Positions 17,203-25,600 of a stretch of DNA of 61,018 nucleotides are shown one piece after another. This DNA comes from Roseibacillus sp. (lineage in GTDB: Bacteria > Verrucomicrobiota > Verrucomicrobiia > Verrucomicrobiales > Akkermansiaceae). Made by a program: the position numbers and the translations under genes. The stretch lies in contig JAKVCR010000019.1 of assembly GCA_022448985.1 (NCBI GenBank), positions 81,898 through 142,915 of the forward strand, read 5' to 3'. Position 1 is the stretch's first letter. Each line of letters starts with the position of its first letter. Below the pieces are notes generated by a model. It made no database searches, was not told the origin of the DNA, and saw only the letters and a list, made by a program, of their open reading frames with translations.

Positions 17203-18269
17203 GAAGAGAAAGCAGCTTCTGATGCCCTTAGCTGACGGGCTGCCTCGTGATAGCTTTCCATGGAGTAATCCGGCAGGGCGAGCTGTTCTGCAGGAGCCTG
17301 ATAGTTGGAATCCGGAGAGCCGGGTCGACGGTAGCAGAGATCGTAATGCTTCTCCAGGAGAGAGGCGACAAAATCAGACCAGTCGCCGTTCGCAATCTGG
17401 GTCTGCCAGTCCGAGATCTGGGCATGACCACGCAGCTTGCGCAGAAGATCCAGAAGGCTGGAGAGAGATTCTGGTTCCTGCAGGAAGTGCCGATACTCTT
17501 CAAGAAGCAATTGGACACGTTCCGGGATGGGAAGGGTGAGTTCGATTACGTGTGAAGCGGCGAATTGTTTCCAGAGGGCTGGAGGGAGATAGATGCTGCC
17601 AATACGGTTGGATTCAGCCTCTGCGAAAATGGGCCGCGACGGGTCTAATTTGCTCAAGGCGGTGTGCAGGAGGGTCTCAAAGTGGCGTTGGCTGGGTTGT
17701 TTTCCAAGCGATCCGAGGAGGGATCCACGGTGGTTAGCCATCGCTTCGAGGTCGATGACCTGTGTGCCTTCCCTGCGCAGGGCTTCAAGGAGACGAGTTT
17801 TCCCTACGCCGGTTAAACCGCTGATGATACGAAACTGCAATTCGGGTTCGGAGAGCTTGTGGACGAGTCCTTCGATTACAAAGCGACGATAGGCCTTGTA
17901 GCCCCCCTCCAGGGTCCTGGCACGCCAACCGATCGAACGGAGGACAGTGGCGAAGGCAGTCGAACGTTGCCCGCCACGCCAGCAGTAGATCAGGGGGTTC
18001 CAGCCGGGCTTGGTTTCACTGAGGGAACCGGCGAGATGTCCGGCGATGGATTCACTGACGTAGTGGGCACCGAGTTTACGGCCCTTGAACGGGCTTTCCT
18101 TGTAGAGGGTTCCAACCTCCACCCGTTGCTCATTATTGAGCACCGGGAGATTGCGGGCACCAGGCAAGTGGTCCTCCTCAAACTCAAGCGGAGTGCGCAC
18201 ATCGATCACCTCGTCGAACTCGGAGAAGTCGACTGGGATTGGAACAGACTCGAGATGGCCGAGGGACAT
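17199..18269 (-). CDS. mnmH: tRNA 2-selenouridine synthase
   Basis: Replaces the sulfur of 2-thiouridine at the tRNA wobble position with selenium, using selenophosphate. The 356 residues comprise a rhodanese domain (about 10-130) with DVRTPLEFEEDHLPGA and the cysteine motif YCWRGGQRS, then a P-loop domain with SGLTGVGKTRLLEAL near residue 150. The ATG at 18269 was chosen because family homology starts about ten residues later; the open frame continues upstream over the M23 gene without resemblance. There is no Shine-Dalgarno sequence, and the start codon lies at the base of an inverted repeat. The selenophosphate synthetase selD is not in the window. Confidence 0.92.
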   Translation of the reverse strand: MSLGHLESVPIPVDFSEFDEVIDVRTPLEFEEDHLPGARNLPVLNNEQRVEVGTLYKESPFKGRKLGAHYVSESIAGHLAGSLSETKPGWNPLIYCWRGGQRSTAFATVLRSIGWRARTLEGGYKAYRRFVIEGLVHKLSEPELQFRIISGLTGVGKTRLLEALRREGTQVIDLEAMANHRGSLLGSLGKQPSQRHFETLLHTALSKLDPSRPIFAEAESNRIGSIYLPPALWKQFAASHVIELTLPIPERVQLLLEEYRHFLQEPESLSSLLDLLRKLRGHAQISDWQTQIANGDWSDFVASLLEKHYDLCYRRPGSPDSNYQAPAEQLALPDYSMESYHEAARQLRASEAAFSS

Positions 18270-18319
18270 GGTCCGGCAGGTGTTGAAGGATTGGCAGGGG
18301 GCAGGCCCTGCCGGACCAT
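18268..18319 (-). repeat. 13-bp inverted repeat reaching into the mnmH start codon
   Basis: ATGGTCCGGCAGG (18268-18280) and CCTGCCGGACCAT (18307-18319) are exact reverse complements separated by 26 nt. In the minus-strand transcript the 3' arm ends with the first two bases of the mnmH ATG. A smaller GGCAGG/CCTGCC pairing inside could compete. It could be a start-site shield, a terminator-like stem after the M23 gene without a T run, or a small dispersed element. Confidence 0.8.
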
Positions 18320-18360
18320 AGCATAAAGAAGGGCAGGGTGCAGTCCCGGGTCCGCATCTA

Positions 18361-19407
18361 CTACTGCTTGGCAAATTCTCCGGTAATGAGGGAGAGGTGC
18401 TGCAGGCCGCTGCGGGTAAGGGAGGCACGACGTCCGGTGCCGGTGACACGGGACAAGGTGAAGTATTCGTGGCGGGACTGGGTGGTACGGACGTAAGTGA
18501 TGAGAGGCTTGGAGACTTCGCGGTGACTGGGTGCGATAGCGAGTGGGAAACCAGCGGAGCTAAAGGAGATTTCCCAGGAGGGACTGGGCCTATGATGGGC
18601 GCCCCGCCGGATCCACGGATAGCGATCAGCCAATTCAAGTTTGCCGCGGCGTGGGCAGGTGACCTTATAGTATATGGGTGTGCGTGTGAGGAACTGGGGG
18701 AGAGTAATGCTGGGATCGCGCTGGTTGATCAGCAGCAGGTTGGCGATATCGAGTCCCGCAAGGTTCATGCCGTTGTGGATGCCGTGCTTGTTCGGAGTGG
18801 AGAACTTCATTTTGTGCCAGGCGTCAAACTGAAGGGAGAGGAGGATGTTCAACTCAAGGTGGACGTGGGCCCGTTCCCGGTTGAGGCCGGCACCGGTGTA
18901 ACCCATGCGCCCTATCACATGCCCGGCAGGGATCCGCTGTCCTTCTTCTACCGCGGCGCTGGCAAGGTGAGCATAGAGGCTCAGGAGCGGGCCATCACCC
19001 CAGTCGTGTTCGATCACCACGTATTTGCCATAGTTGCTCCCGCCGGCACTTTTCTGAACGTAGACAACGCGGCCGAGGGCGATGGCCTTCACGTCATCGA
19101 GTGGGCGTCCGGCAGAGTCGCGCTTGAGCGGGCGGATATCGATGCCCTCGTGGAAGCGGGTGGGTATTGTTCCCTGCTGAGTGCGTCGGAGATTACGGAC
19201 AAATCCATAACTGCCGCCCTGCCAGGGTTTGCTCGTCTCGCCCTCAAAGGTGCGATAGACGTACATGTAGAACTTCTCAGGGTTATTATCGAGAAGGGCC
19301 CGGTTGCCGGTGGGAAACTGGAGTTTGAGAGTCTGCCCCGGACAGAGGGGGGAAAGCGCGAGGGCAAGCGCAATGAGAAGGCCGCCGCGGAAACAGGAGT
19401 GAGTCAC
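18361..19407 (-). CDS. secreted M23-family metallopeptidase
   Basis: Predicted zinc endopeptidase or envelope protein of the LytM/M23 fold, exported to the periplasm, where it would cut peptide crosslinks of peptidoglycan or act on envelope proteins. A signal peptide covers the first 25 residues. The zinc ligands are visible: FHEGIDI (H-x-x-x-D, near residue 86) and RAHVHLEL (HxH, near 185), with YGKYVVIEH and YAHLAS between them. The C-terminal 120 residues are unassigned, perhaps a beta domain. I use the GTG two nt after the upstream stop; the frame extends to a TTG at 19434 inside that gene, which would add nine residues before the signal peptide. Confidence 0.88.
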   Translation of the reverse strand: MTHSCFRGGLLIALALALSPLCPGQTLKLQFPTGNRALLDNNPEKFYMYVYRTFEGETSKPWQGGSYGFVRNLRRTQQGTIPTRFHEGIDIRPLKRDSAGRPLDDVKAIALGRVVYVQKSAGGSNYGKYVVIEHDWGDGPLLSLYAHLASAAVEEGQRIPAGHVIGRMGYTGAGLNRERAHVHLELNILLSLQFDAWHKMKFSTPNKHGIHNGMNLAGLDIANLLLINQRDPSITLPQFLTRTPIYYKVTCPRRGKLELADRYPWIRRGAHHRPSPSWEISFSSAGFPLAIAPSHREVSKPLITYVRTTQSRHEYFTLSRVTGTGRRASLTRSGLQHLSLITGEFAKQ

Positions 19408-19409
19408 TG

Positions 19410-19907
19410 CTACTTTTTGATTCTCTTTTTCCAAGCCTTGGGATCTTCGCCGATACGTGGGACATGCTGGTCAGCAAGCTTGACCTCAGCAAGCGAAACC
19501 CGCTTCCAGATAACGATGAGGCCGTCATTGATCGGTCTGTCGATCAGGACCGCGTCGCGGACCTGTCCATTGACTACCGCAAGAAGGAGCTTGTCCTGGT
19601 GGGCGGTGCTCATGGTGCGGAGCCTGCTGGATCCTGTCTTGTTGAGCTGAAAGACGACGCCATAGGAATTCCCGTCGTCGGATGGAAAGGAACGGAATGC
19701 CACGATATTCTTCGTGCTGATTGCCGCGGACTTGTGGAACAGGACCTCCCTGCCTGCGGCCAGTTGCTTAAACACCTGGCGATCGCCCGGGTCGGCCTGG
19801 AGATGGAAGCTGACCCTCAAGTCAGGTAATTTCTTCCCTGCTGCGGTCAGAGCGTTCGGGAAGAGCGCAGCCGCCATGAAGATGGCGAAGGCAAAAGATC
19901 GAGGCAT
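19410..19907 (-). CDS. stand-alone SecD P1-head-like secreted protein
   Basis: A 165-residue exported protein. A signal peptide (PRSFAFAIFMAAALFPNALT) is followed by a beta-alpha domain whose pattern resembles the periplasmic P1 head of the translocase subunit SecD: FQLNKTGSSRLRTMSTAHQD, LLLAVVNGQVRDAVLIDRPI and NDGLIVIWKRVSLAEV. It lacks the membrane helices and DxxG region of SecD, so it is not a translocase. The stop is two nt from the next gene's GTG, making an operon with the M23 peptidase. A role in binding or presenting an envelope substrate to the peptidase is inference from that pairing alone. Confidence 0.65.
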   Translation of the reverse strand: MPRSFAFAIFMAAALFPNALTAAGKKLPDLRVSFHLQADPGDRQVFKQLAAGREVLFHKSAAISTKNIVAFRSFPSDDGNSYGVVFQLNKTGSSRLRTMSTAHQDKLLLAVVNGQVRDAVLIDRPINDGLIVIWKRVSLAEVKLADQHVPRIGEDPKAWKKRIKK

Positions 19908-20034
19908 AGAGATACAAAGCACCTCTCCCCTCGGGACTCAAGCAGAACCGTGAAGGCGCGCCCTTCTGCTCTGGGAATCTGGAGGCATTCCGTGGGTCGG
20001 GGAAGGACGGGGTGGAAAGACTCGCGGGACCGTC

Positions 20035-21498
20035 TTACTTGCCAGCTGCCGTGCCGGGGAGGAAGCGGTAGTAGACCTCCAGCATGAGGGTGGCAAGAGC
20101 GGTGACGTAAACAGGGTCGTTACGGGCTGCGGGGCCAGGTTTGGGAGGAGCGGGCCAGGAGCCGTCGTCGTTCTGCGAATCGAGGAGTTGGTCCCGGAAC
20201 ATCTCGTTGTACTTTACCCAGCTCTTGCCGCCATTGTTCATTGCAGCCTGACTGGAATAGTAGTGCTCGTAGAGATTGCAGGGACCAGTCTTGTAATCAA
20301 ACTGGGATTTCTTGTCGATATACCTGATGCCCTTGCGCGCGTTGGAATTGGCTGCGCCCTTGTGTTGCTGGAAGCAGAGCGTGCCCGCACCCACGAGGGT
20401 GGAATGCCCGTCGCCGAGGGCGCTGGTGCCGGAGTAGCCGAATCCTCCGTCCGCGGCCTGGCAGCCTTCGCAGTATTTGAGGGCATCGCGGATACAGCGG
20501 CTCATGTTACGGAAATCCAGCCCGGTGTGTTTTCCTGCCTTGAGAGCCTGGAGTTGCCAGGCGGTGATGGACAGGTCCCCGCCGCGGCCACCGGCTTCTT
20601 CGTAGGAGTATTCCCAGCCGCCGGATTTGTTCTGGTTGTCGATGATCCACTGGATGCTCATCTGCACGCTCTCCTCCAAGCCGGGAAGAGGGATATTCAG
20701 TTGTTTGCAGAAGGTGTAAGCTTCCGCGATGGCATAGGCCGCGATGGCGTGGGAGTAGCACCAGTGCTTGTCCTGTGGGTTGGAGGCCAGACGGCCCTTG
20801 TTCTTCTGGCAGTTATCGACCAGGAAGGTGATCGCACTCTGTACGGTGACGCCAAATTCCTCGGATAGGGGTGTTTCGCAGTGCCCGAGGTAGGCAAGCA
20901 GCACGAGGCCGGTGTAGGCCACCTTGGTCCCGCCGCCCCAGGAGCCGTCTTTTCCCTGGGTATTCTTGAAGTAACGCAGGGCCTTGACCACGGTTTCTTC
21001 GCACCTTTCGTTTCCGCCATTCTCCTTGAGGCGATTAAGGCGATCTTCAAGGGAGCAGCGCTTGCGCATGATGGTGGGGATGTTTCCAAAGCCGCCGCCA
21101 CCACCATCCCCGCCATTCCCCCAGCCCTGGCCGAAGTCGTCGCCGCTGCCGAAGTCGAGATTGGGCTCGGCTTCCGTTTCCGGCACTGGCACAGCTAGAT
21201 TAGAGGGAATGCTGGAGGCAATCACCCTGGCCTGGGAAGAGCTTGGAGCGGACGGCTTACGCTGGACCTGGGGGTTCACCTCTTTCTGGTCCATGGTGTC
21301 CTCTTCCGGTGCGCCGGCCTGGTAAGTCACAATGGTCGGGGACTTGATGAGAAGATTAGGCAGGAGGATGAAGAGGAGGATCAGAATCACGAGGGCCATG
21401 ACGAGGAGGGAGATCACCACCGAAGTGATGACGGAGTTCCTGCGCTGGGACTGGAGCCGTGCTTCCGCTTCGGGACTAAGTTGGGCGTGAAGACTCAT
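20035..21498 (-). CDS. membrane-anchored prenyltransferase/squalene-cyclase-like repeat protein
   Basis: A 487-residue protein with one N-terminal membrane helix (about 22-50), a flexible linker rich in Pro, Ser, Gly and Asp (about 55-140) and an alpha/alpha-barrel formed by squalene-cyclase/prenyltransferase repeats, for example KDGSWGGGTKVAYTGLVLLA, KSGGWEYSYEE and ADGGFGYSG. The DxDD protonation motif of squalene-hopene cyclases is not present, so terpene cyclisation is unlikely; a binding or scaffold role outside the cytoplasm is more probable. Such anchored proteins are frequent in PVC genomes. It diverges from the Gfo/Idh/MocA gene across a 108-bp gap that should hold both promoters. 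Confidence 0.82.
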   Translation of the reverse strand: MSLHAQLSPEAEARLQSQRRNSVITSVVISLLVMALVILILLFILLPNLLIKSPTIVTYQAGAPEEDTMDQKEVNPQVQRKPSAPSSSQARVIASSIPSNLAVPVPETEAEPNLDFGSGDDFGQGWGNGGDGGGGGFGNIPTIMRKRCSLEDRLNRLKENGGNERCEETVVKALRYFKNTQGKDGSWGGGTKVAYTGLVLLAYLGHCETPLSEEFGVTVQSAITFLVDNCQKNKGRLASNPQDKHWCYSHAIAAYAIAEAYTFCKQLNIPLPGLEESVQMSIQWIIDNQNKSGGWEYSYEEAGGRGGDLSITAWQLQALKAGKHTGLDFRNMSRCIRDALKYCEGCQAADGGFGYSGTSALGDGHSTLVGAGTLCFQQHKGAANSNARKGIRYIDKKSQFDYKTGPCNLYEHYYSSQAAMNNGGKSWVKYNEMFRDQLLDSQNDDGSWPAPPKPGPAARNDPVYVTALATLMLEVYYRFLPGTAAGK

Positions 21499-21606
21499 TC
21501 TGCTCTATTAACGAATTACCCTGAGGAAACCTTAGAATCTTTATTCTGGCAAGATTCGAGACGGGGCGGGACTTGCGGGGAGGCCCTGATTTTGCGATCA
21601 AGGGGT

Positions 21607-22578
21607 ATGGAAATTCGTGCGGGCGTTGCGGGGGCGGGGGCGATGGGCCGCAATCATGCCAGGGTCTACGGGCTTCTGGAGGGGGTGCAGATGGAGGCTG
21701 TTTTCGATGTGGACCGGGCCCGGGCCGATGCTGTGGCAGCCGAATTCGGGGGCGAGGTGGTTGATTCCCTGGAGATCCTGGCGGAGCGCTGTGAGGCGGT
21801 GAGTGTGGCTGTTCCTACCGAGCATCACCTTGATGTGGGTGGGGCCTTGATGCAACTGGGAGCACACGTCCTGGTGGAAAAGCCGATTGCGAGCAACGAA
21901 GCAGAGGCCGAGGAACTTCTCAGGATAGCGGGGACGACCGGGCGCTTGCTGCAGGTCGGTCACATTGAACGCTTCAATCCCATCCTGAAGCAACTTGAAG
22001 ACCGCCTGGATCGTCCCCGTTTCATAGAGGCCCACAGGCTGTCGCCCTTTCCCAACCGCAGTCTTGATATCGGAGTGGTGCTTGATCTCATGATCCATGA
22101 CCTGGAAGTGATTCTCCACCTGGTGCGCTCGCCGGTGACGCAGATCGATGCAGTGGGCGTGCCGGTCCTTACCCGATACGAGGATATTGCTAATGCGCGG
22201 GTACGATTTGAAAACGGATGTGTGGCGAATATCACGGCCAGTCGGATCAGCCCGGAGCGGATGCGCAAGATCCGGGTGTTCCAGGAAAACTGCTATCTCT
22301 CCCTTGATTACCAGGAGCAGAACGGGAAGATCTTCTGGACCGAGTCCGGAGGGATCCAACAGGCGGAGGTGGAGATCGATCCTTCCGAACCGCTGGTGGC
22401 GGAACTCGGGGCCTTCATCGATACGGTGCGTGGTCAGAAGGAACCTGCGGTGACGGGGCAGCAGGGTGCCGCAGCCCTGGAAGTGGCGTTGGAAATCACC
22501 CGTCTCATCCAGGCTGATTCGGACAGGCGCGGGATTGGGCCGGGGTTGGCGGCAGCAGAAACTGAAGAGACAAAGTAA
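21607..22578 (+). CDS. Gfo/Idh/MocA-family oxidoreductase
   Basis: NAD(P)-dependent oxidoreductase, probably acting on a sugar or nucleotide sugar. The 323 residues show the N-terminal Rossmann motif GVAGAGAMGRNHARVYG, the catalytic-lysine segment VLVEKPIASNEAEAEELL near residue 96, and VGHIERFNPIL. The last is typical of the branch often found with lipid A or surface-polysaccharide genes. LDIGVVLDLMIHDLEVI holds the conserved histidine-aspartate region. The ATG at 21607 starts directly at the domain; the open frame upstream overlaps the divergent gene. No sugar gene adjoins, so the substrate cannot be named. Confidence 0.9.
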   Translation: MEIRAGVAGAGAMGRNHARVYGLLEGVQMEAVFDVDRARADAVAAEFGGEVVDSLEILAERCEAVSVAVPTEHHLDVGGALMQLGAHVLVEKPIASNEAEAEELLRIAGTTGRLLQVGHIERFNPILKQLEDRLDRPRFIEAHRLSPFPNRSLDIGVVLDLMIHDLEVILHLVRSPVTQIDAVGVPVLTRYEDIANARVRFENGCVANITASRISPERMRKIRVFQENCYLSLDYQEQNGKIFWTESGGIQQAEVEIDPSEPLVAELGAFIDTVRGQKEPAVTGQQGAAALEVALEITRLIQADSDRRGIGPGLAAAETEETK

Positions 22579-22656
22579 GGTCAGTTGCTCTCAATTTCTG
22601 CAGAGCCCTTCATTTTCCGGGAGAGAGGAGGGTAAGCCGAGCTTCAGAAAGATGGC

Positions 22657-25600
22657 TCAGGGAGCGGTCGGTTTTTCGCTCGCAACAATCCGCAGGTAGC
22701 TGGTCTCTGCGCCCGAGGCGGGTTGTGATCCGCGGAACAGGACGGAACTCGTGCCATCACCATTGTTCACACGTCCAAGGTAGGTGGGACCTGCGGTCCA
22801 GTTGGTGAGATTGGTTGATTCTTCCGCTGAGAAGTCGATCGCATCGGCGCCAATACGTTGCCGGAAGGAGATGACCGGGTGTGGATTTTCATCGTTCTCC
22901 ATGCTGATCGCGACCAAACCTGCAGTTTCCGGGCGGTTAGGATCCTGCCCGCCGGCAAACTCAAGGAGGGCTGCCAGTCCGTCGTTATCGTCATCAGAAA
23001 GGAGATCGGTGACATCCCCGGCGTTCATCCACTCCGTTAGATCGATGGTGTCGCTGGCGTTGGGATGGCCCCCCGGCAAGGTGCTGGTCCGCCAACTTTC
23101 TGGCAGGGAGGGATCGTTGGTGCCGGGGCACATGAGGACGAGGGAGTAGCCAAGTCCATCGGCGCTGGTAGGCCAGGGGGGATCATGACTCCAGGTAAAA
23201 TCAGCGATGGGCGTACCGGAGGCATCAAGGAGGACAAGATGTTCGCCCTGATTCGCAAGCTTGTTGCTGTCGCCGCTCTGGTAGCTCCCGATGACTGGTT
23301 GTCCGCTCCCGTAACGCTCGGTGAAGCCGGCTTCCCGTCCGACAAGAAGGCCCCGGGCGCCTGGTGCGAGGGTGGATTCCGGGAACTGGTAGTCGATGCC
23401 GTCAGTAAAGCGGAGTCCGGTCAGGTCGATTGTCAGGGTTTCGCTGAGATTGGCGATCTCGATGAATTCGAAGTCGTCCTGATCGGTGAAGCCAGCCTGC
23501 ATTTCGGTGCTGGTGGGGGCTCCGGGGTGATACATTATCTCGGAGATCGCGAGGGTAGCGGAAGTTGCGGGGACGAGGGCGCTGGTCCCGGTGACGTTTA
23601 CGGTCCGCTCACTCAGGACGTTTTCACGAAAACCGATGGCCTGGAGGGTGATTGCATTGGGGCCAGGGTTGACCGGGACATTGACTTCCCAGCTGTTGTC
23701 ATCGATCCAGGTGACAGAGAGGGGCCCGGTTGCACCAGCGAGGCGGATCTCCCGGACGTCGACCCAGGCGTCGCCCCGGAGGGCGATGAAGGATTGATTG
23801 GTGGTGGATCCACCTGAAGTAGTGATGCGGAAAGGTGTCTGGGAGACTGCGCTGTTGATTGCGTTGAGGGCGTGATTCCGGCGACTGATGATGTAGCTAA
23901 GATGGTTTCCCAGGTTCTCAGAAGGCAGGAAACAGGAATAGTGATTGGTCCACCGAGTGAGGTACCTGCTGTTGAAAGCGGTATCAATGATATCCTTGAT
24001 ATGGCCGTAGTAGGCGCGTTCGTTGGCAGGGCTCGCGGAGAGGAGCTTGGACAGGTCGCCGTTAGGGGTCAGGCCGCTGGTGGATCCGCGGTTGAAACTG
24101 AAGTCCATGTCCCAGGGGAAGTACATCACCCGGTTGTCAGTGGGGCGGACATAGAAGAGGGCATTGTGCTGCGATCCGCTGCTGTAGTTGTCCCCAATTC
24201 CACAGAGGACCTGTGCGGCGAAGGCGCGGAGCCACTGGTCCACGTCGAGGTCGCGGTAAGATGCGTCGCGGAAGGACGTTCCGTTCAGGCTCAGGGTGTT
24301 GAGAGCATTTATGATTCCATCGTAGTCATCGGTATCCCTGTTGTTGTCGATTTGCCAATGGTAGCGGTAGTTCTCCTTATCACGCCGCCCCCCGGTGGGA
24401 CGCATGGCAACGCCGCGCACGCTGTCAGGGTTGGGGCGCTTAAGGCCCTCCGGTCCACCGGTGGTGCTGGTAGGATAGTAGATGAGCTCATACTCAAAGA
24501 GAGTCCCGTCTGCACCGCCAGGGAACTGGTTCTCGAGCCATTCGCCGTCGAAGCGGGATTTGAGAAGGATGGCGGAGCCGGTGTGATTTGAACGGGGAGC
24601 AATGACCCGGATCAGGTCGTCCTGCATGCAGGGAATGCCGCCGGCCCGGTTTATGATGTGTTTGACCAGCATCTCCTTCTGGCTGAATTGATCGCCTGCC
24701 CCGGAGCGGTCCACCGCCACCGTTTCGTGCGCGCCGAGGAAAGGCTGGTTGTCGGGGAAGCCTACCGTGAATCCAACCCGGACATCCTTCGCGCGACCGC
24801 GCTGGCTGCCCTTGAGGCGTACTCCGCAGTCATAGTAGATATCCTTCTCGTTGTAGATGATCGTGCATCCCAGTCGATCGTTGCTCATCACCTCGGTGAC
24901 ATTGTGCATGAAGGCGGTGTCGTCGGTAGTCATGACGATGCGGAAGTTGTTTGGCTGGCAGTTGCCGAAGTCGAGATTTGCCTGCCCATCGTCCCAGGGG
25001 ATGAGGGCCCGTGCGTCCGGGCCGCCGGCCGGAATGAACTGGGTGGCGCCAAGAGTGTCCTCGGCTACGAGATAGAATTGCACCTTACGCCCGCCCGATT
25101 GGCGGGGAACGGTTCCGCGGTAGGATCCATTGCCCTGAGCTCTCATCGCAGTACTTCTGAAGGAGCCGCCATTGACGGAGTAGAAGAGGGTTACCGAGGC
25201 GATACCGTCGGGGTCTGAAATGGCGGCCTCGACAGAGGCCGATTGATTGGCCCGGGGGACAGCGGGGGAGTGCCGGAGATTCGTGTAGGTGGGGCCCGCA
25301 TTGTCAGTAATCCGGGAATTGGGCGCTCCGGGTGTACCGCAATCAAGAGGTGCCTCCAGCAAGTGCGTGCGGGGCATGCGATTGAAGTAGAGACGGGTGT
25401 TGAGCTGGTTGCTGCCGCTGATCCATCGTGCACGGAAACTGATCTGGTAGATCTGGGAATTGCTCAGGCTGACAAAGCTCCCACCTGCCTTGAGGGTGGT
25501 TTCGGCGTGGTTGTGCATGTGTTCCATGGCTCCCGTGGCCCGGACGTGAAGAACCTTGTTGGCGGGGTTATCGGGATCGGGCACGACCCGGGCATGCCGA

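Noticed and set aside
18397..19650. Plus-strand open frame of 417 codons opposite the M23 and SecD-like genes
   Set aside because: The minus strand encodes zinc-ligand and signal-peptide patterns; the plus-strand translation has none.
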